The notes beneath the pieces are model-generated. The model saw only the letters and a list, made by a program, of their open reading frames with translations, did no database searches and was not told the DNA's origin. DNA of 64,000 bases. It comes from Microcella alkalica. GTDB lineage: Bacteria; Actinomycetota; Actinomycetes; Actinomycetales; Microbacteriaceae. Shown here piece after piece: positions 53,639 to 64,000 of this stretch (position 1 is its first letter; every line of letters starts with the position of its first letter). The stretch spans positions 558,001 to 622,000 of the forward strand of contig NZ_JACGWX010000001.1 of the NCBI RefSeq assembly GCF_014137945.1, read 5' to 3'. The position numbers were made by a program, and so were the translations under genes.

Positions 53639-54739
53639 TCAGGCGGGGTCGTCGTCCGGACGGGCGCCGAAGACGATCTCGTCCCAGCTGGGCATCGCAG
53701 CGCGCCCGCGTCGAGCGCTCTTCACCGGACCGGTGTCGTTCGCGCCGCCGATGGTCGGTGCGGTGGCTCGGGGAGCGTCCTCTGGCTCGGGAGCGGAGTC
53801 GCTCGAGAAGTCCAGCGACACGTCCACGATCCGGATGCTGCCGGTCGACGGGTGCGCGGCCTTCGCAGCCTCGATGTCGTCGCGCGGAGCCGCTTCGCGC
53901 TCGCCCCGCCGCCGCCGCAGCGCCTCCAGCAGATCGGCGGTCTGGCTGACGTCGGCGGTGTCGCCGTCGTCGCCGGCCGTGCGCACGCCCATCCTGCTGT
54001 GCGGCAGGGCGGCGGGGGCCGGAGGGGCGCTCGGGATGCTCACCGACGAGCTCGAGGCGGGGGCCTCGGGAGATCCGATGCTCGTGATGTCATCGTCGAG
54101 CAGGAAGGCGCCGCTGTCGAAACGCGTGCGCTCCTCCGCCTGCTGGATCGGGACGGCGCGCAGTCGCGGGATGAGCGTCGGGGGCGCTTCCCCCTGCTGC
54201 GACAGCGATTGCGCCTCGTGGTTGGAGGGGATGAGCGTCGCCTTCTTCGGATCGAAGGTCCAGCGCGCCTCCCGCTCCACCCCGGCGTCGAGGAACGAGA
54301 CCGTCACGATCCAGTGGAGATCGGTCTTCCAGCTCGACCAGCGGACGTCGGTGGCGGAGAGCTCGGAGAGGCGCGTGTCGATGACACCGCCGAACGTGTG
54401 GGAGGCGACGCCGGACTCCGTCTCGGCCGCGACGGCGACGGGCACGCTGCGCGCGGCCGTCACGACGTACTCGCGCTCGGCGACGACAGGGCCCTCGAAG
54501 CGCTGCACGTACTCCGCAGGCTCGCCCGTCTCCGTCACGACCTCGGCCGCCGACTTGCCGGCGCGGATCATGGCCTGGATCTCGCGCGGGCTCACGCGGT
54601 GGGCGACGGGTGCGGCCGGTCGGTTCTGCCGCAGTGCGGTGTGCAGGGCCTCCGTGATGGGCACGCGATAGCGGTTCCCGTCCTCGGAGACCACGATCAG
54701 GGCGCCGTTCTCGGCGCCGATGACGGTGAGTTCGTCCAT
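53639..54739 (-). CDS. sepH: Septation protein SepH (DUF3071)
   Basis: A 366-residue protein matching actinobacterial SepH, which binds FtsZ and promotes assembly of the division ring (known from Streptomyces and mycobacteria). The conserved N-terminal domain covers residues ~1-175: MDELTVIGAENGALIVVSEDGNRYRVPI, a helix-turn-helix-like segment RVSPREIQAMIRAGKSAAEVVTETG and RWSSWKTDLHWIVTVSF. The C-terminal half is Ser/Pro/Asp-rich and disordered, ending with a short conserved SRRGRAAMPSWDEIVFG-type motif. The start at 54739 has GAGAGGG upstream; longer upstream reading is not conserved. Confidence 0.92.
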   Translation of the reverse strand: MDELTVIGAENGALIVVSEDGNRYRVPITEALHTALRQNRPAAPVAHRVSPREIQAMIRAGKSAAEVVTETGEPAEYVQRFEGPVVAEREYVVTAARSVPVAVAAETESGVASHTFGGVIDTRLSELSATDVRWSSWKTDLHWIVTVSFLDAGVEREARWTFDPKKATLIPSNHEAQSLSQQGEAPPTLIPRLRAVPIQQAEERTRFDSGAFLLDDDITSIGSPEAPASSSSVSIPSAPPAPAALPHSRMGVRTAGDDGDTADVSQTADLLEALRRRRGEREAAPRDDIEAAKAAHPSTGSIRIVDVSLDFSSDSAPEPEDAPRATAPTIGGANDTGPVKSARRGRAAMPSWDEIVFGARPDDDPA

Positions 54740-54867
54740 GACGTGGCCCTCTCGTTCGCGTCTCGGTGGCGACAGCATCCCACGACGATCGGCGACAGCA
54801 CGGGAATAGACCGGGCGGGTCGGAAGTTGCGCGGGAAGCACCGCCGATCGACCCCGCTCGGAGTGGT

Positions 54868-54896
54868 TTGCGTTTCGGTCGGGGTTCCTGCAAACT
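54868..54896 (+). promoter_or_regulatory. Possible promoter of the DUF4193 gene
   Basis: TTGCGT (54868-54873) and CAAACT (54891-54896) are 17 bp apart in the 205-bp gap between sepH and the DUF4193 gene. The -10 match is only moderate. Confidence 0.3.
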
Positions 54897-54944
54897 ATCG
54901 CCGCCGACCGCGGCCCCGAAGCACCATTCGACGAGACGAGCAGC

Positions 54945-55235
54945 ATGGCCACCGATTACGACGCCCCCCGCAAGACCGACGAGGACACCGACTCGATCCA
55001 GGCCTTGCAGGAGCGCGTTCCCGACAAGATGTCGGGTGTCGTCGACGTCGATGACGCCGACAACCCGGGCTTCGAGCTCGCCGGTCAGGACCTCGCCGAC
55101 CTCGACCTCGACGTCGTCGTCCTGCCGCCTCAGGCCGATGAGTTCACGTGCGTGAGCTGCTTCCTCGTGAAGCACCGCTCGCAGCTCGACCACGAGGTCA
55201 AGCTCGGTCCGGTCTGCAAGGAGTGCGCCGCGTAG
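54945..55235 (+). CDS. DUF4193 family zinc-binding protein
   Basis: A 96-residue acidic protein: MATDYDAPRKTDEDTDS, a strongly acidic middle (VDVDDADNPGFELAGQDLADLDLD) and a C-terminal zinc knuckle CVSCFLVKHRSQLDHEVKLGPVCKEC summarised as CxxC...CxxC. It is the actinobacterial DUF4193 family, typically found between sepH and dut as here. Function unknown; acidic character and zinc knuckle suggest a protein-binding role (inference). Confidence 0.88.
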   Translation: MATDYDAPRKTDEDTDSIQALQERVPDKMSGVVDVDDADNPGFELAGQDLADLDLDVVVLPPQADEFTCVSCFLVKHRSQLDHEVKLGPVCKECAA

Positions 55236-55327
55236 TCCGCGCGCCCGCAGTCCGCGCGCCCAACGGCATCGAGACCGTCGCATCCGATTCGGGATGCGGC
55301 GGTCCTGTCGTTAACGCAGATCTCGCC

Positions 55328-55786
55328 TCACGACGCATCCGCGCCGGACGCCCTGCCCGCCTCGATCGCCGCGGCGAGCTCCTCCGGCCGCCTCGTCGAC
55401 ACGAGCCAGTACGGTGCCGGGTCGTCGGGATCCAGGATCGGCACTCGGAGCACCGGGTCGACCCAGCCTCGCAGAAGGAGGTGGGCGCGGGCGTCGAGGC
55501 CGGGGCCCCGTTCATGGCGGGCCTCCTCGGTTCGCGCGGGCACGCCGTCCCCGACCATCTCCAGGGGGATGCTCGCGCGCCCGGCCCGCAGCGCACCGCC
55601 CTCAACGGCGATCGTCGGCGCCGATGCGAGGAGCAGGCCGACGCCAGCACCCACGAGCACGATCGCGGTGATGACCCCCGCGACGAGACTGATCGGGGTG
55701 AACACGAGCAGCGTCGCGGGGACGATGAGAGCGATTACCACATACATCCAGGCGGCGGGCCAGAGTCGCTCGCGATAGGTCGGCAT
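55328..55786 (-). CDS. DUF3093 family membrane protein
   Basis: A 152-residue protein of the DUF3093 family. It opens with YRERLWPAAWMYVVIALIVPATLLVF, has two membrane helices (~10-32, ~33-55) and a soluble domain of ~95 residues with RGWVDPVLRVPILDPDDPAPYWLVSTRRPEEL. Function unknown. It occurs beside dut in many actinobacteria. It is divergent from dut (32 bp between starts). Confidence 0.88.
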   Translation of the reverse strand: MPTYRERLWPAAWMYVVIALIVPATLLVFTPISLVAGVITAIVLVGAGVGLLLASAPTIAVEGGALRAGRASIPLEMVGDGVPARTEEARHERGPGLDARAHLLLRGWVDPVLRVPILDPDDPAPYWLVSTRRPEELAAAIEAGRASGADAS

Positions 55787-55806
55787 GGGTCCATTCGACC
55801 ATGCAC

Positions 55807-55812
55807 TAGCCT
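55807..55812 (+). promoter_or_regulatory. -10 hexamer TAGCCT, predicted leaderless promoter of dut operon
   Basis: TAGCCT ends 6 nt before the dut GTG at 55819. Confidence 0.45.
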
Positions 55813-55818
55813 CGACGC

Positions 55819-56286
55819 GTGCCCGACTCCGCCGACGTCCTGATCACGGGAGGGCACCTGCCCGTCTACGCGCACCCGGGCGACGCGGGCGCCGATCTCG
55901 TCTCGGCCGAGCGCGTCGTCATCGCACCCGGAGAGCGGGCGACGGTCGGCACGGGAACCGCGATCGCGCTTCCCGACGGCTATGCGGCCTTCGTGATGCC
56001 GCGCAGCGGTCTCGCCGCCCGCCACGGCATCACGATCGTCAACGCGCCGGGCACGGTCGACGCCGGGTACCGGGGCGAGATCCGCGTGACGCTGCTCAAC
56101 ACCGATCGGGCTGAGGCCTTCGAGATCGAACCGGGCGACCGGATCGCGCAGCTCGTGGTGCAACGGGTCGTGCGTGCGCGCTTCGTCCCCGTCGAGGCGC
56201 TCCCGGGCTCGCACAGGGGTGAGCAGGGGTTCGGCTCGACGGGCTACCGTGGAGCGACCGCGACCAGCGAAGGAGTGACCGCGTGA
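55819..56286 (+). CDS. dut: dUTP diphosphatase
   Basis: A 155-residue trimeric enzyme that hydrolyses dUTP to dUMP, keeping uracil out of DNA and feeding dTMP synthesis. All dUTPase motifs are visible: AGADLVSAE (1), PRSGLAARHG (2), NAPGTVDAGYRGEIRV (3), EIEPGDRIAQLVVQ (4) and the C-terminal RGEQGFGSTGY (5). The GTG start has a -10 hexamer 6 nt upstream. Its stop overlaps the start of the DUF3710 gene by 4 bp. Confidence 0.97.
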   Translation: MPDSADVLITGGHLPVYAHPGDAGADLVSAERVVIAPGERATVGTGTAIALPDGYAAFVMPRSGLAARHGITIVNAPGTVDAGYRGEIRVTLLNTDRAEAFEIEPGDRIAQLVVQRVVRARFVPVEALPGSHRGEQGFGSTGYRGATATSEGVTA

Positions 56287-56918
56287 GCGATCCGATCACG
56301 ACCGACGGGCCTCTGCCCGACGACGAGAAGTCCGCCCCGGAGGACCGACCCACCGCCGGACCGCTCGACGAGAGCGAGGCGAACGCCGTCAGGCCGTACG
56401 TCGATCTCGGAGGAGTGAAGATCGTTCCGCGCCCGGAGCTGCAGCTGCGGCTCGAGGTGGAGGACGGCTCCAAGCGGGTCATCGCCGTCGGCATCGACTT
56501 CGCCGGCTCGACGCTGCAGGTGCAGCCGTTCGCCGCACCGCGGTCGAGCGGTCTCTGGCACGAGGTCCGCGCGCAGATCGTCGAGCAGATCAAGAAGCAG
56601 GGCGGCGAGACGACCGAGCGCGACGGCGCGTTCGGTCCTGAGATCCTCGCCCGCATCCCCGTCGTCGGCGATGTCGGCGCGACGCGCATCGCGCGCTTCA
56701 TCGGCGTCGACGGCCCGCGCTGGTTCCTGCGCGGCGTGGTCGCCGGGCAGGGCGCGGTCGACGCCGCGGCCGCTGAGCAGATCGATGACGTCTTCCGCAG
56801 CATCGTCGTGGTCCGCGGCTCGACGCCGATGCCGCCGCGCGACCTCATCCCGCTCCACGTTCCGACGGGTGCGACTGCGACCGGCCCGGCCGCCGTCCCG
56901 CCGACCGCGTCGGTATGA
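56283..56918 (+). CDS. DUF3710 family protein
   Basis: A 211-residue soluble protein of the DUF3710 family: after an acidic ~35-residue N-terminus comes YVDLGGVKIVPRPELQLRLEVED, then QPFAAPRSSGLWHEVRAQIVEQIKKQGG and RFIGVDGPRWFLRGVVAG. Function unknown. The dut-DUF3710-DUF3159 order is widespread in actinobacteria. The GTG start (GTGAGCGATCCG) overlaps the dut stop, and the protein's stop overlaps the next start. Confidence 0.9.
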   Translation: MSDPITTDGPLPDDEKSAPEDRPTAGPLDESEANAVRPYVDLGGVKIVPRPELQLRLEVEDGSKRVIAVGIDFAGSTLQVQPFAAPRSSGLWHEVRAQIVEQIKKQGGETTERDGAFGPEILARIPVVGDVGATRIARFIGVDGPRWFLRGVVAGQGAVDAAAAEQIDDVFRSIVVVRGSTPMPPRDLIPLHVPTGATATGPAAVPPTASV

Positions 56919-57655
56919 CCAGCGCCCCGACGGGACCAGGCAGCGCAGACGAGCGCGACGCCGGCTCGGAGGAGCCGGACGAGCGCGAGCAGGTTCGCGA
57001 GGCCCTCGCGGCAGCGGCTCGGCAGTCGGGCTTCGGGCTCGTACGACCGGGAGAGCGCCCGACCGCCAAGGCCCTGTGGGCGGCCGTCGGAGGCGTGCGC
57101 GGCCTCGTCGAGTCGCTCCTGCCCGGGTTCCTCTTCCTCGTCGTCTTCACGATCACGGGGGAGGTCGCCCCATCGGTTCTGATCCCCGCGGCCGTCGCCG
57201 TCATATTCGTCATCGTCCGAGCGGTGACTCGGTCACCGATCGTGCCCGCCGTCGTCGGCCTCGTCGGCATAGCCCTCTCCGCCGGCCTCGCCCTGTTCAC
57301 GGGACGCGCCGAGGAGAACTTCGTCCTCGGCTTCATCATCAACGCGGTGTGGCTCATCGCCCTGCTCGTCAGTCTGGTGATCCGCCGCCCGCTCGTGGGC
57401 GTGATCGCGGGTCTCCTCACCGGAGATCACGCGTGGCGAGAGGACCCTGCGAAGCGCACGGTCCTCACCGTGACGACCTGGCTGTGGGTCGCCATGTTCG
57501 CACTGCGGCTCGGGGTGCAGGTGCCGCTGTACCTCGCCTCGCAGGCCGCAGCGCTCGCGGCCACCAAGCTCGTGATGGGTGTGCCGCTCTACGCCGCCCT
57601 GCTGTGGGTCACGTGGCTCATGGTGCGATCGGTGTACGCGCGCCGCGCCGCCTGA
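56915..57655 (+). CDS. DUF3159 family membrane protein
   Basis: A 246-residue integral membrane protein of the DUF3159 family. An acidic N-terminus of ~45 residues is followed by AAVGGVRGLVESLLPGFLFLVVF and about six hydrophobic segments (ending with LWVTWLMVRSVYARRAA). The conserved loop FVLGFIINAVWLIALL is present. Function unknown. It is the last gene of the dut operon, with the start overlapping DUF3710 by 4 bp. Confidence 0.9.
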   Translation: MTSAPTGPGSADERDAGSEEPDEREQVREALAAAARQSGFGLVRPGERPTAKALWAAVGGVRGLVESLLPGFLFLVVFTITGEVAPSVLIPAAVAVIFVIVRAVTRSPIVPAVVGLVGIALSAGLALFTGRAEENFVLGFIINAVWLIALLVSLVIRRPLVGVIAGLLTGDHAWREDPAKRTVLTVTTWLWVAMFALRLGVQVPLYLASQAAALAATKLVMGVPLYAALLWVTWLMVRSVYARRAA

Positions 57656-57692
57656 ACCTCGCCCCGATGCGCCTGCCGGTGCTAGCATCAAG

Positions 57693-57710
57693 TATCTCGA
57701 CATCAAGATA
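57693..57710. promoter_or_regulatory. 18-bp imperfect palindrome upstream of aconitase (MarR/TamR-like operator candidate)
   Basis: TATCTCGACATCAAGATA matches its own reverse complement at 14 of 18 positions (TATCT...AGATA arms). The size and symmetry fit a MarR-family site. In Streptomyces, the MarR protein TamR is reported to control the aconitase gene; no such regulator is encoded in the window. A separate TAGGCT hexamer (57776-57781) lies downstream as a candidate -10. Confidence 0.5.
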
Positions 57711-57834
57711 AATAGCGTCGCATCCGCACCGTCGTCGAGGTCGATCGAGTCGGTGCCGCGCGACCCGGCGACGGCTAGGCTGGCCGACGTGCGAGCGCCG
57801 GATGCGCCCGGCAGATTCAAGAGGAGGCGGCGAA

Positions 57835-60648
<2,814 letters not shown>

Positions 60649-60662
60649 ACCACTCCACCCCG

Positions 60663-60701
60663 GGAACGGGCCCGATCGCCTCGCGCGATCGGGTCCGTTC
60701 C
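60663..60701 (+). terminator. Strong hairpin terminator after acnA
   Basis: Arms GGAACGGGCCCGATCGC (60663-60679) and GCGATCGGGTCCGTTCC (60685-60701) pair over 17 bp with one G-U, around a 5-nt loop. It begins 14 bp after the acnA stop. No T-tract follows. Confidence 0.8.
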
Positions 60702-60798
60702 GCATCTGGGGACGCTCATCCTGCGCTCTCGGCCGACGCACAGTGAACGACCAGGAATCGGGCGGCACGGCACCAGGGCGCCCGAGGTCGGCCTCGCG

Positions 60799-60804
60799 TA
60801 GAGT
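60799..60804 (+). promoter_or_regulatory. -10 hexamer TAGAGT, predicted leaderless promoter of dxs
   Basis: TAGAGT ends 6 nt before the dxs ATG at 60811. Confidence 0.42.
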
Positions 60805-60810
60805 GCTGGA

Positions 60811-62766
60811 ATGGCATTGCTCGAGACGATCCACGGCCCGCGCGATCTCGATCGCCTGACCGAGCCCGAGCTCGCCGAACTCGCCGACGAGATCCGCCGA
60901 TTCCTCGTCGCGAAGGTCTCGAAGACGGGCGGTCATCTGGGCCCCAATCTCGGGGTCGTCGAGATGACGATCGCCATCCACCGCGTCTTCGACTCCCCGC
61001 GCGATTCGATCGTCTGGGACACCGGGCATCAGTCGTACGTCCACAAGCTCCTCACCGGTCGCCAGGACTTCTCCCGCCTGCGGCGCAAGGGCGGGCTCGC
61101 CGGTTACCCGCAGCGCTCGGAGTCACCGCACGACATCGTCGAGAGCTCTCATGCGTCGAGCTCCCTGAGCTGGGCGGACGGGATCTCTCGCGCGTTCGAG
61201 ATGACGGGCCAGAGCGACCGGCACGTCGTCGCCGTCGTCGGCGACGGTGCGCTCACGGGCGGGATGACGTGGGAGGCCCTCAACAACATCAGCGACGACA
61301 ACTCGCGCAACCTCGTCCTCATCGTCAATGACAACGGGCGTTCCTACGCGCCGACCATCGGAGGCATGGCCCGCTTCCTCTCGGACGTGCGCACTCGTCG
61401 CGGCTACCGACGCTTCCGCCGCTCGAGCGAGAGCTTCTTCGCGCACTTCGGCGCCCCCGGCCGCGCCTTCTACCGCGGGGTCCGCGGCGGCCTCCACGGC
61501 TTCCTCTCGCGCTTCACCAACAACGAGGCGCTGTACTCGAACCTCGACATCAAGTACGTCGGGCCGGTCGACGGTCATGATCTCAAGGCCATGGAGCGTG
61601 CGCTGCAGCAGGCGAAGGACTACGGCGCGCCCGTGATCGTGCACGCGATCACTCAGAAGGGAAAGGGGTACGAGCCCGCCCTCGCCGACGTCGCCGACCA
61701 GTTCCACGCAGTCGGCCAGATCGATCCGGAGACGGGCGAGTCGATGGAGGTGGCGACGCGCCCCTCCTGGACGAGCGTCTTCGCCGACGAGCTCGTCTCG
61801 CTCGCAGATCGCGATGATCGCATCGTCGGCATCACCGCGGCGATGCTGCGCCCGACAGGCCTTCACAAGCTCGCCGAGAAGCACCCGGGCCGCGTGCTGG
61901 ACGTCGGCATCGCCGAGCAGCACGCCGTCGCCTCCGCCGCCGGTCTCGCTTTCGGCGGAATGCACCCCGTCGTCGCCGTCTACGCGACGTTCATCAACCG
62001 CGCCTTCGACCAGGTGCTCATGGATGTCGCCCTCCACCGGGCGGGCGTCACGTTCGTGCTCGACCGCGCGGGCGTCACGGGGCCCGACGGCCCGAGCCAT
62101 CACGGCATCTGGGATCTCGCGATCCTGCAGGTCGTTCCGAACATCCGTCTCGCCGCGCCGCGCGACGCCACGCGCCTGCGTGAGGAGCTAGCCGAGGCCG
62201 TCGCGGTGCAGGACGCCCCCACCGTGCTCCGCTTCTCGAAGGGCTCGGTCGGCACGGAGTTCGACGCCGTCCGGCGCACCCACGACGGCGTCGACGTCCT
62301 TCGCGAGGCGCCCCACAAGGACGTGCTCATCGTCACGGTCGGCCCGATGGCCAAGCTGGGTCTCGAGGTCGCGGACAGGCTCGCGGCGCAGGGCATCGGC
62401 GCGACCGTCGTCGACCCACGCTGGGTCGTTCCGGTCGCCGGCAGCATCATCGACCTCGCCCGCGACCACCGCATCGTCGTCTCGATCGAGGACGGCATCC
62501 GGGTCGGTGGCATCGGCACGCGCATCCGTCAGGAGCTGCGTGCCGCCGGCGTCGACACGGCCGTCGACGAGCTCGGCCTTCCCGATCAGTTCCTCGACCA
62601 CGCGTCTCGCGACGAGATCCTGGACGAGGTGGGGCTCACGCCTCAGGCGATCGCCCGCGATCTGGTCGCTCAGGTGCTGGGACGACGCATCCCCGTCGCC
62701 CGGCCTTTGCCGGAGGACGCGGTCGTCGATGCCTCAGCCGATCAGCCCTCCGACCGCCGCCGGTAG
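60811..62766 (+). CDS. dxs: 1-deoxy-D-xylulose-5-phosphate synthase
   Basis: First enzyme of the MEP isoprenoid pathway, condensing pyruvate and glyceraldehyde 3-phosphate. The 651-residue protein has the ThDP motif GDGALTGGMTWEALNN, the substrate-site TGHQSYVHKLLTGR with its His, KGKGYEPA and the catalytic Glu region GIAEQHAVASAAGLAFGG. The C-terminal transketolase-C domain is complete. The ATG at 60811 (MALLETIHGPRDL) is supported by the -10 hexamer 6 nt upstream. The last 25 bp overlap the 3' end of the convergent DHFR-like gene. Confidence 0.96.
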   Translation: MALLETIHGPRDLDRLTEPELAELADEIRRFLVAKVSKTGGHLGPNLGVVEMTIAIHRVFDSPRDSIVWDTGHQSYVHKLLTGRQDFSRLRRKGGLAGYPQRSESPHDIVESSHASSSLSWADGISRAFEMTGQSDRHVVAVVGDGALTGGMTWEALNNISDDNSRNLVLIVNDNGRSYAPTIGGMARFLSDVRTRRGYRRFRRSSESFFAHFGAPGRAFYRGVRGGLHGFLSRFTNNEALYSNLDIKYVGPVDGHDLKAMERALQQAKDYGAPVIVHAITQKGKGYEPALADVADQFHAVGQIDPETGESMEVATRPSWTSVFADELVSLADRDDRIVGITAAMLRPTGLHKLAEKHPGRVLDVGIAEQHAVASAAGLAFGGMHPVVAVYATFINRAFDQVLMDVALHRAGVTFVLDRAGVTGPDGPSHHGIWDLAILQVVPNIRLAAPRDATRLREELAEAVAVQDAPTVLRFSKGSVGTEFDAVRRTHDGVDVLREAPHKDVLIVTVGPMAKLGLEVADRLAAQGIGATVVDPRWVVPVAGSIIDLARDHRIVVSIEDGIRVGGIGTRIRQELRAAGVDTAVDELGLPDQFLDHASRDEILDEVGLTPQAIARDLVAQVLGRRIPVARPLPEDAVVDASADQPSDRRR

Positions 62767-63206
62767 CGCAGTTCCACCGCGCCGTTCTCGAAGGCAGTCG
62801 TGCCCGTCATCTCCCGGACGAGCGGCTCGCCGGTCGTGGGCAGCAGGCGGGTCTCCGCGCCGAGCGTGAGCGGCATCGCCGTCATGCCCAGCTCGTCGAT
62901 CTCGCCGATGGCCGCGAGCTGAGCGGCGGTCGAACCGCCGCCGACGAGCCATACCGATCGTTCGCCCGCGGCTGGCCGCGCCTCGCGCACCGCTCGTGAG
63001 GCGTCCCGGCTCACGACGCGGAGGTCTGCGCCCTCGATCTGCGGGACCTCGCCGTGCGTGAGGACCCACACCGGGAGACCGGGGTAGGCCCACTGGCCGC
63101 CCTCCTCGAGCAGGAACCGCAGGGTGCCCGCGCCCATGACGACCGCACCGACATCGGCGAAGAAGCCATCGAGGCTCTGGGCGACGTAGTACTGCACGGT
63201 GCTCAT
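62742..63206 (-). CDS. Dihydrofolate reductase family (RibD C-terminal-like) protein with internal deletion
   Basis: A 154-residue protein of the DHFR/RibD_C fold family (general NADPH reductases). It has the N-terminal YYVAQSLDGF, then GAVVMGAGTLRF, VWVLTHGEV, VWLVGGGSTAAQLAAIGEIDELGMTAMP and a C-terminal beta strand. Family members usually have about 25 residues between the DGF motif and the (F)xxVGAVVMG motif, including the acidic substrate-side residues; here they are joined directly (SLDGFFADVGAVVMG), so the protein may be inactive or altered. Its 3' end overlaps dxs by 25 bp. Confidence 0.78.
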   Translation of the reverse strand: MSTVQYYVAQSLDGFFADVGAVVMGAGTLRFLLEEGGQWAYPGLPVWVLTHGEVPQIEGADLRVVSRDASRAVREARPAAGERSVWLVGGGSTAAQLAAIGEIDELGMTAMPLTLGAETRLLPTTGEPLVREMTGTTAFENGAVELRYRRRSEG

Positions 63207-63322
63207 GCGCTCACGCTCGAGCGGACCGCCGTCATCGGGCGCGCGGGAGGGCGGTCGCCCGGAGCGGAACGGAGACGGCGACGGGCATCCGTCGAGGGAG
63301 CCCGGGGTCGTGACCGGTGAAT

Positions 63323-63397
63323 CGGTGCCGGCGGTCGGTGCCGGCGGTCGGTGCCGGCGGTCAGTGCCGGCGGTCAGTGCCGGCGGTCAGTGCGAGC
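63323..63397. repeat. 13-bp tandem repeat, five full copies plus a partial one
   Basis: The unit CGGTGCCGGCGGT occurs three times (63323-63361), then CAGTGCCGGCGGT twice (63362-63387), then a partial copy CAGTGCGAGCC that runs into the 3' end of the dehydrogenase gene. The TCA forming that gene's stop codon (63387-63389) lies across a repeat junction. Each unit holds the palindrome GCCGGC. It lies in the 180-bp gap between the DHFR-like start and the dehydrogenase stop. Confidence 0.9.
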
Positions 63398-64000
63398 CGC
63401 GGATGGCCGGCGTGTGGAACGTGCCGCCGAACACGCGCTCGGAGGCGCCCACCCGGTCGAGGAACGGCGTGACGCCGCCCATCTGGAACGGCCAGCCGGC
63501 ACCGAGGATCATGCAGAGGTCGATGTCCTCCGGCGCCGAGACCACGCCCTCCTCGAGCATGCGGTGGATCTCGTCGGCGAGGCCATCCTCGAGGCGCCGC
63601 GTGAGCTCCTCGACGGTCGAGGGCGTGGAGCCCGCGGGGCGGTGCTTCGCGACGATCGCGACGGCCTTCTTGTCGATGCCCTTCGGGTTGCCCTTCGCAT
63701 CCTTCTCCAGGAGCACGCCCGCCTCAGCGAGCTCATGCAGCGCGGGCGACTCGAAGAAGCGCTCGGGGAAGGCCGCGTGGTGCGTGTCGAGCACGTGCGC
63801 GCCGACCTTGAGCCCCACGAGGTCCAGCAGCACGAACGGATCCATCGGCAGGCCGAAGTGGCGCTGGGCGGCGACGACGTCCTCGAACGGCGTTCCCGTC
63901 TCGACCGCGTGCATCGCCTCTCCGAGGAGCTTGGCGAGGATGCGGTTGACGACGAAGCCGGGGGAGTCGGCCGTGATGACGGCGTTCTTCTTCAGCGCAG
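63387..64000 (-). CDS. 3-hydroxyacyl-CoA dehydrogenase (FadB-like), C-terminal part, cut by window edge
   Basis: About 204 residues of the C-terminus of a multifunctional beta-oxidation protein (enoyl-CoA hydratase/3-hydroxyacyl-CoA dehydrogenase). At the window edge the frame reads KNAVITADSPGFVVNRILAKL, the hinge of the 3HCDH domain, followed by two helical C-terminal 3HCDH domains: FGLPMDPFVLLDLVGLKVG and a second repeat EEGVVSAPEDIDLCMILGAGWPFQMGG. The N-terminal hydratase and Rossmann domains lie outside the window. The stop sits at the edge of the 13-bp tandem repeat array. Confidence 0.9.
   Translation of the reverse strand, partial: ALKKNAVITADSPGFVVNRILAKLLGEAMHAVETGTPFEDVVAAQRHFGLPMDPFVLLDLVGLKVGAHVLDTHHAAFPERFFESPALHELAEAGVLLEKDAKGNPKGIDKKAVAIVAKHRPAGSTPSTVEELTRRLEDGLADEIHRMLEEGVVSAPEDIDLCMILGAGWPFQMGGVTPFLDRVGASERVFGGTFHTPAIRGSH

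Noticed and set aside
63323-63397. Possible CRISPR array
   Set aside because: The 13-bp units are contiguous with no spacers, and no cas gene is nearby. It is a simple tandem repeat.

Overview
The window is 64 kb of dense, high-GC, core-type bacterial chromosome. Content points to an actinobacterium, most likely family Microbacteriaceae. It carries several actinobacterial marker families (SepH, DUF3145, DUF4191, DUF4193, DUF7455, DUF3710, DUF3159, DUF3093), a homodimeric AceE, a PucR-type FasR beside fabD-fabH-acpP-fabF, polyphosphate glucokinase, the glnA2-glnE-glnA1 cluster, an HrdB-type sigma factor and many GTG starts. I cannot fix the genus. There is no insertion sequence, integrase, prophage, CRISPR array or rRNA operon, and no gene-free stretch longer than about 260 bp.

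Layout. 1-2.1 kb: the 3' end of a PolA-like polymerase, a PadR regulator and DUF3145. 2.2-9.9 kb: the leftward type II fatty-acid operon with its regulator, then aceE. 10-18.3 kb, mostly rightward: a 1-Cys peroxiredoxin, tRNA-Val, a zinc-ribbon/nuclease-fold protein, two transporters, Nif3, a coiled-coil protein, RNase H and the RNase P RNA. 18.3-26.4 kb: a zinc-finger SDR protein, a VIT-family transporter, a fatty acid desaturase, polyphosphate glucokinase, methionine aminopeptidase, panB and nadE. 26.4-32.4 kb: glutamine synthetases and their adenylyltransferase, with a clear GlnR-type operator in front of glnA1. 32.4-41.6 kb: lipA-lipB, RDD and DUF4191 membrane proteins, a pseudokinase, the E2 and E3 subunits of the 2-oxoacid dehydrogenases and leucyl aminopeptidase. 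41.7-47.6 kb: PAC2 protein, MFS transporter, principal sigma factor, a CofE-like protein, an ATP-grasp protein and DUF7455. 47.8-54.7 kb: convergent type IIA topoisomerase genes, an alkaline-phosphatase-fold hydrolase and sepH. 54.9-64 kb: DUF4193, DUF3093, dut-DUF3710-DUF3159, aconitase, dxs, a shortened DHFR-like protein and the C-terminal part of a FadB-like dehydrogenase.

How genes connect. AceE (E1), the E2 and E3 subunits and the lipoylation enzymes LipA/LipB together cover the pyruvate dehydrogenase reaction, which feeds acetyl-CoA to the fatty-acid operon and to aconitase in the TCA cycle. GlnE sits between two glutamine synthetases.

Two sequence patterns stand out. Many genes have a TANNNT -10 hexamer 6-7 nt before the start codon, which predicts leaderless mRNAs and helped choose several starts. 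Several convergent gene pairs share hairpins or overlapping stop codons. No obviously new multi-gene system is visible. The best leads are single proteins with unusual architecture and the regulatory sites listed under findings.
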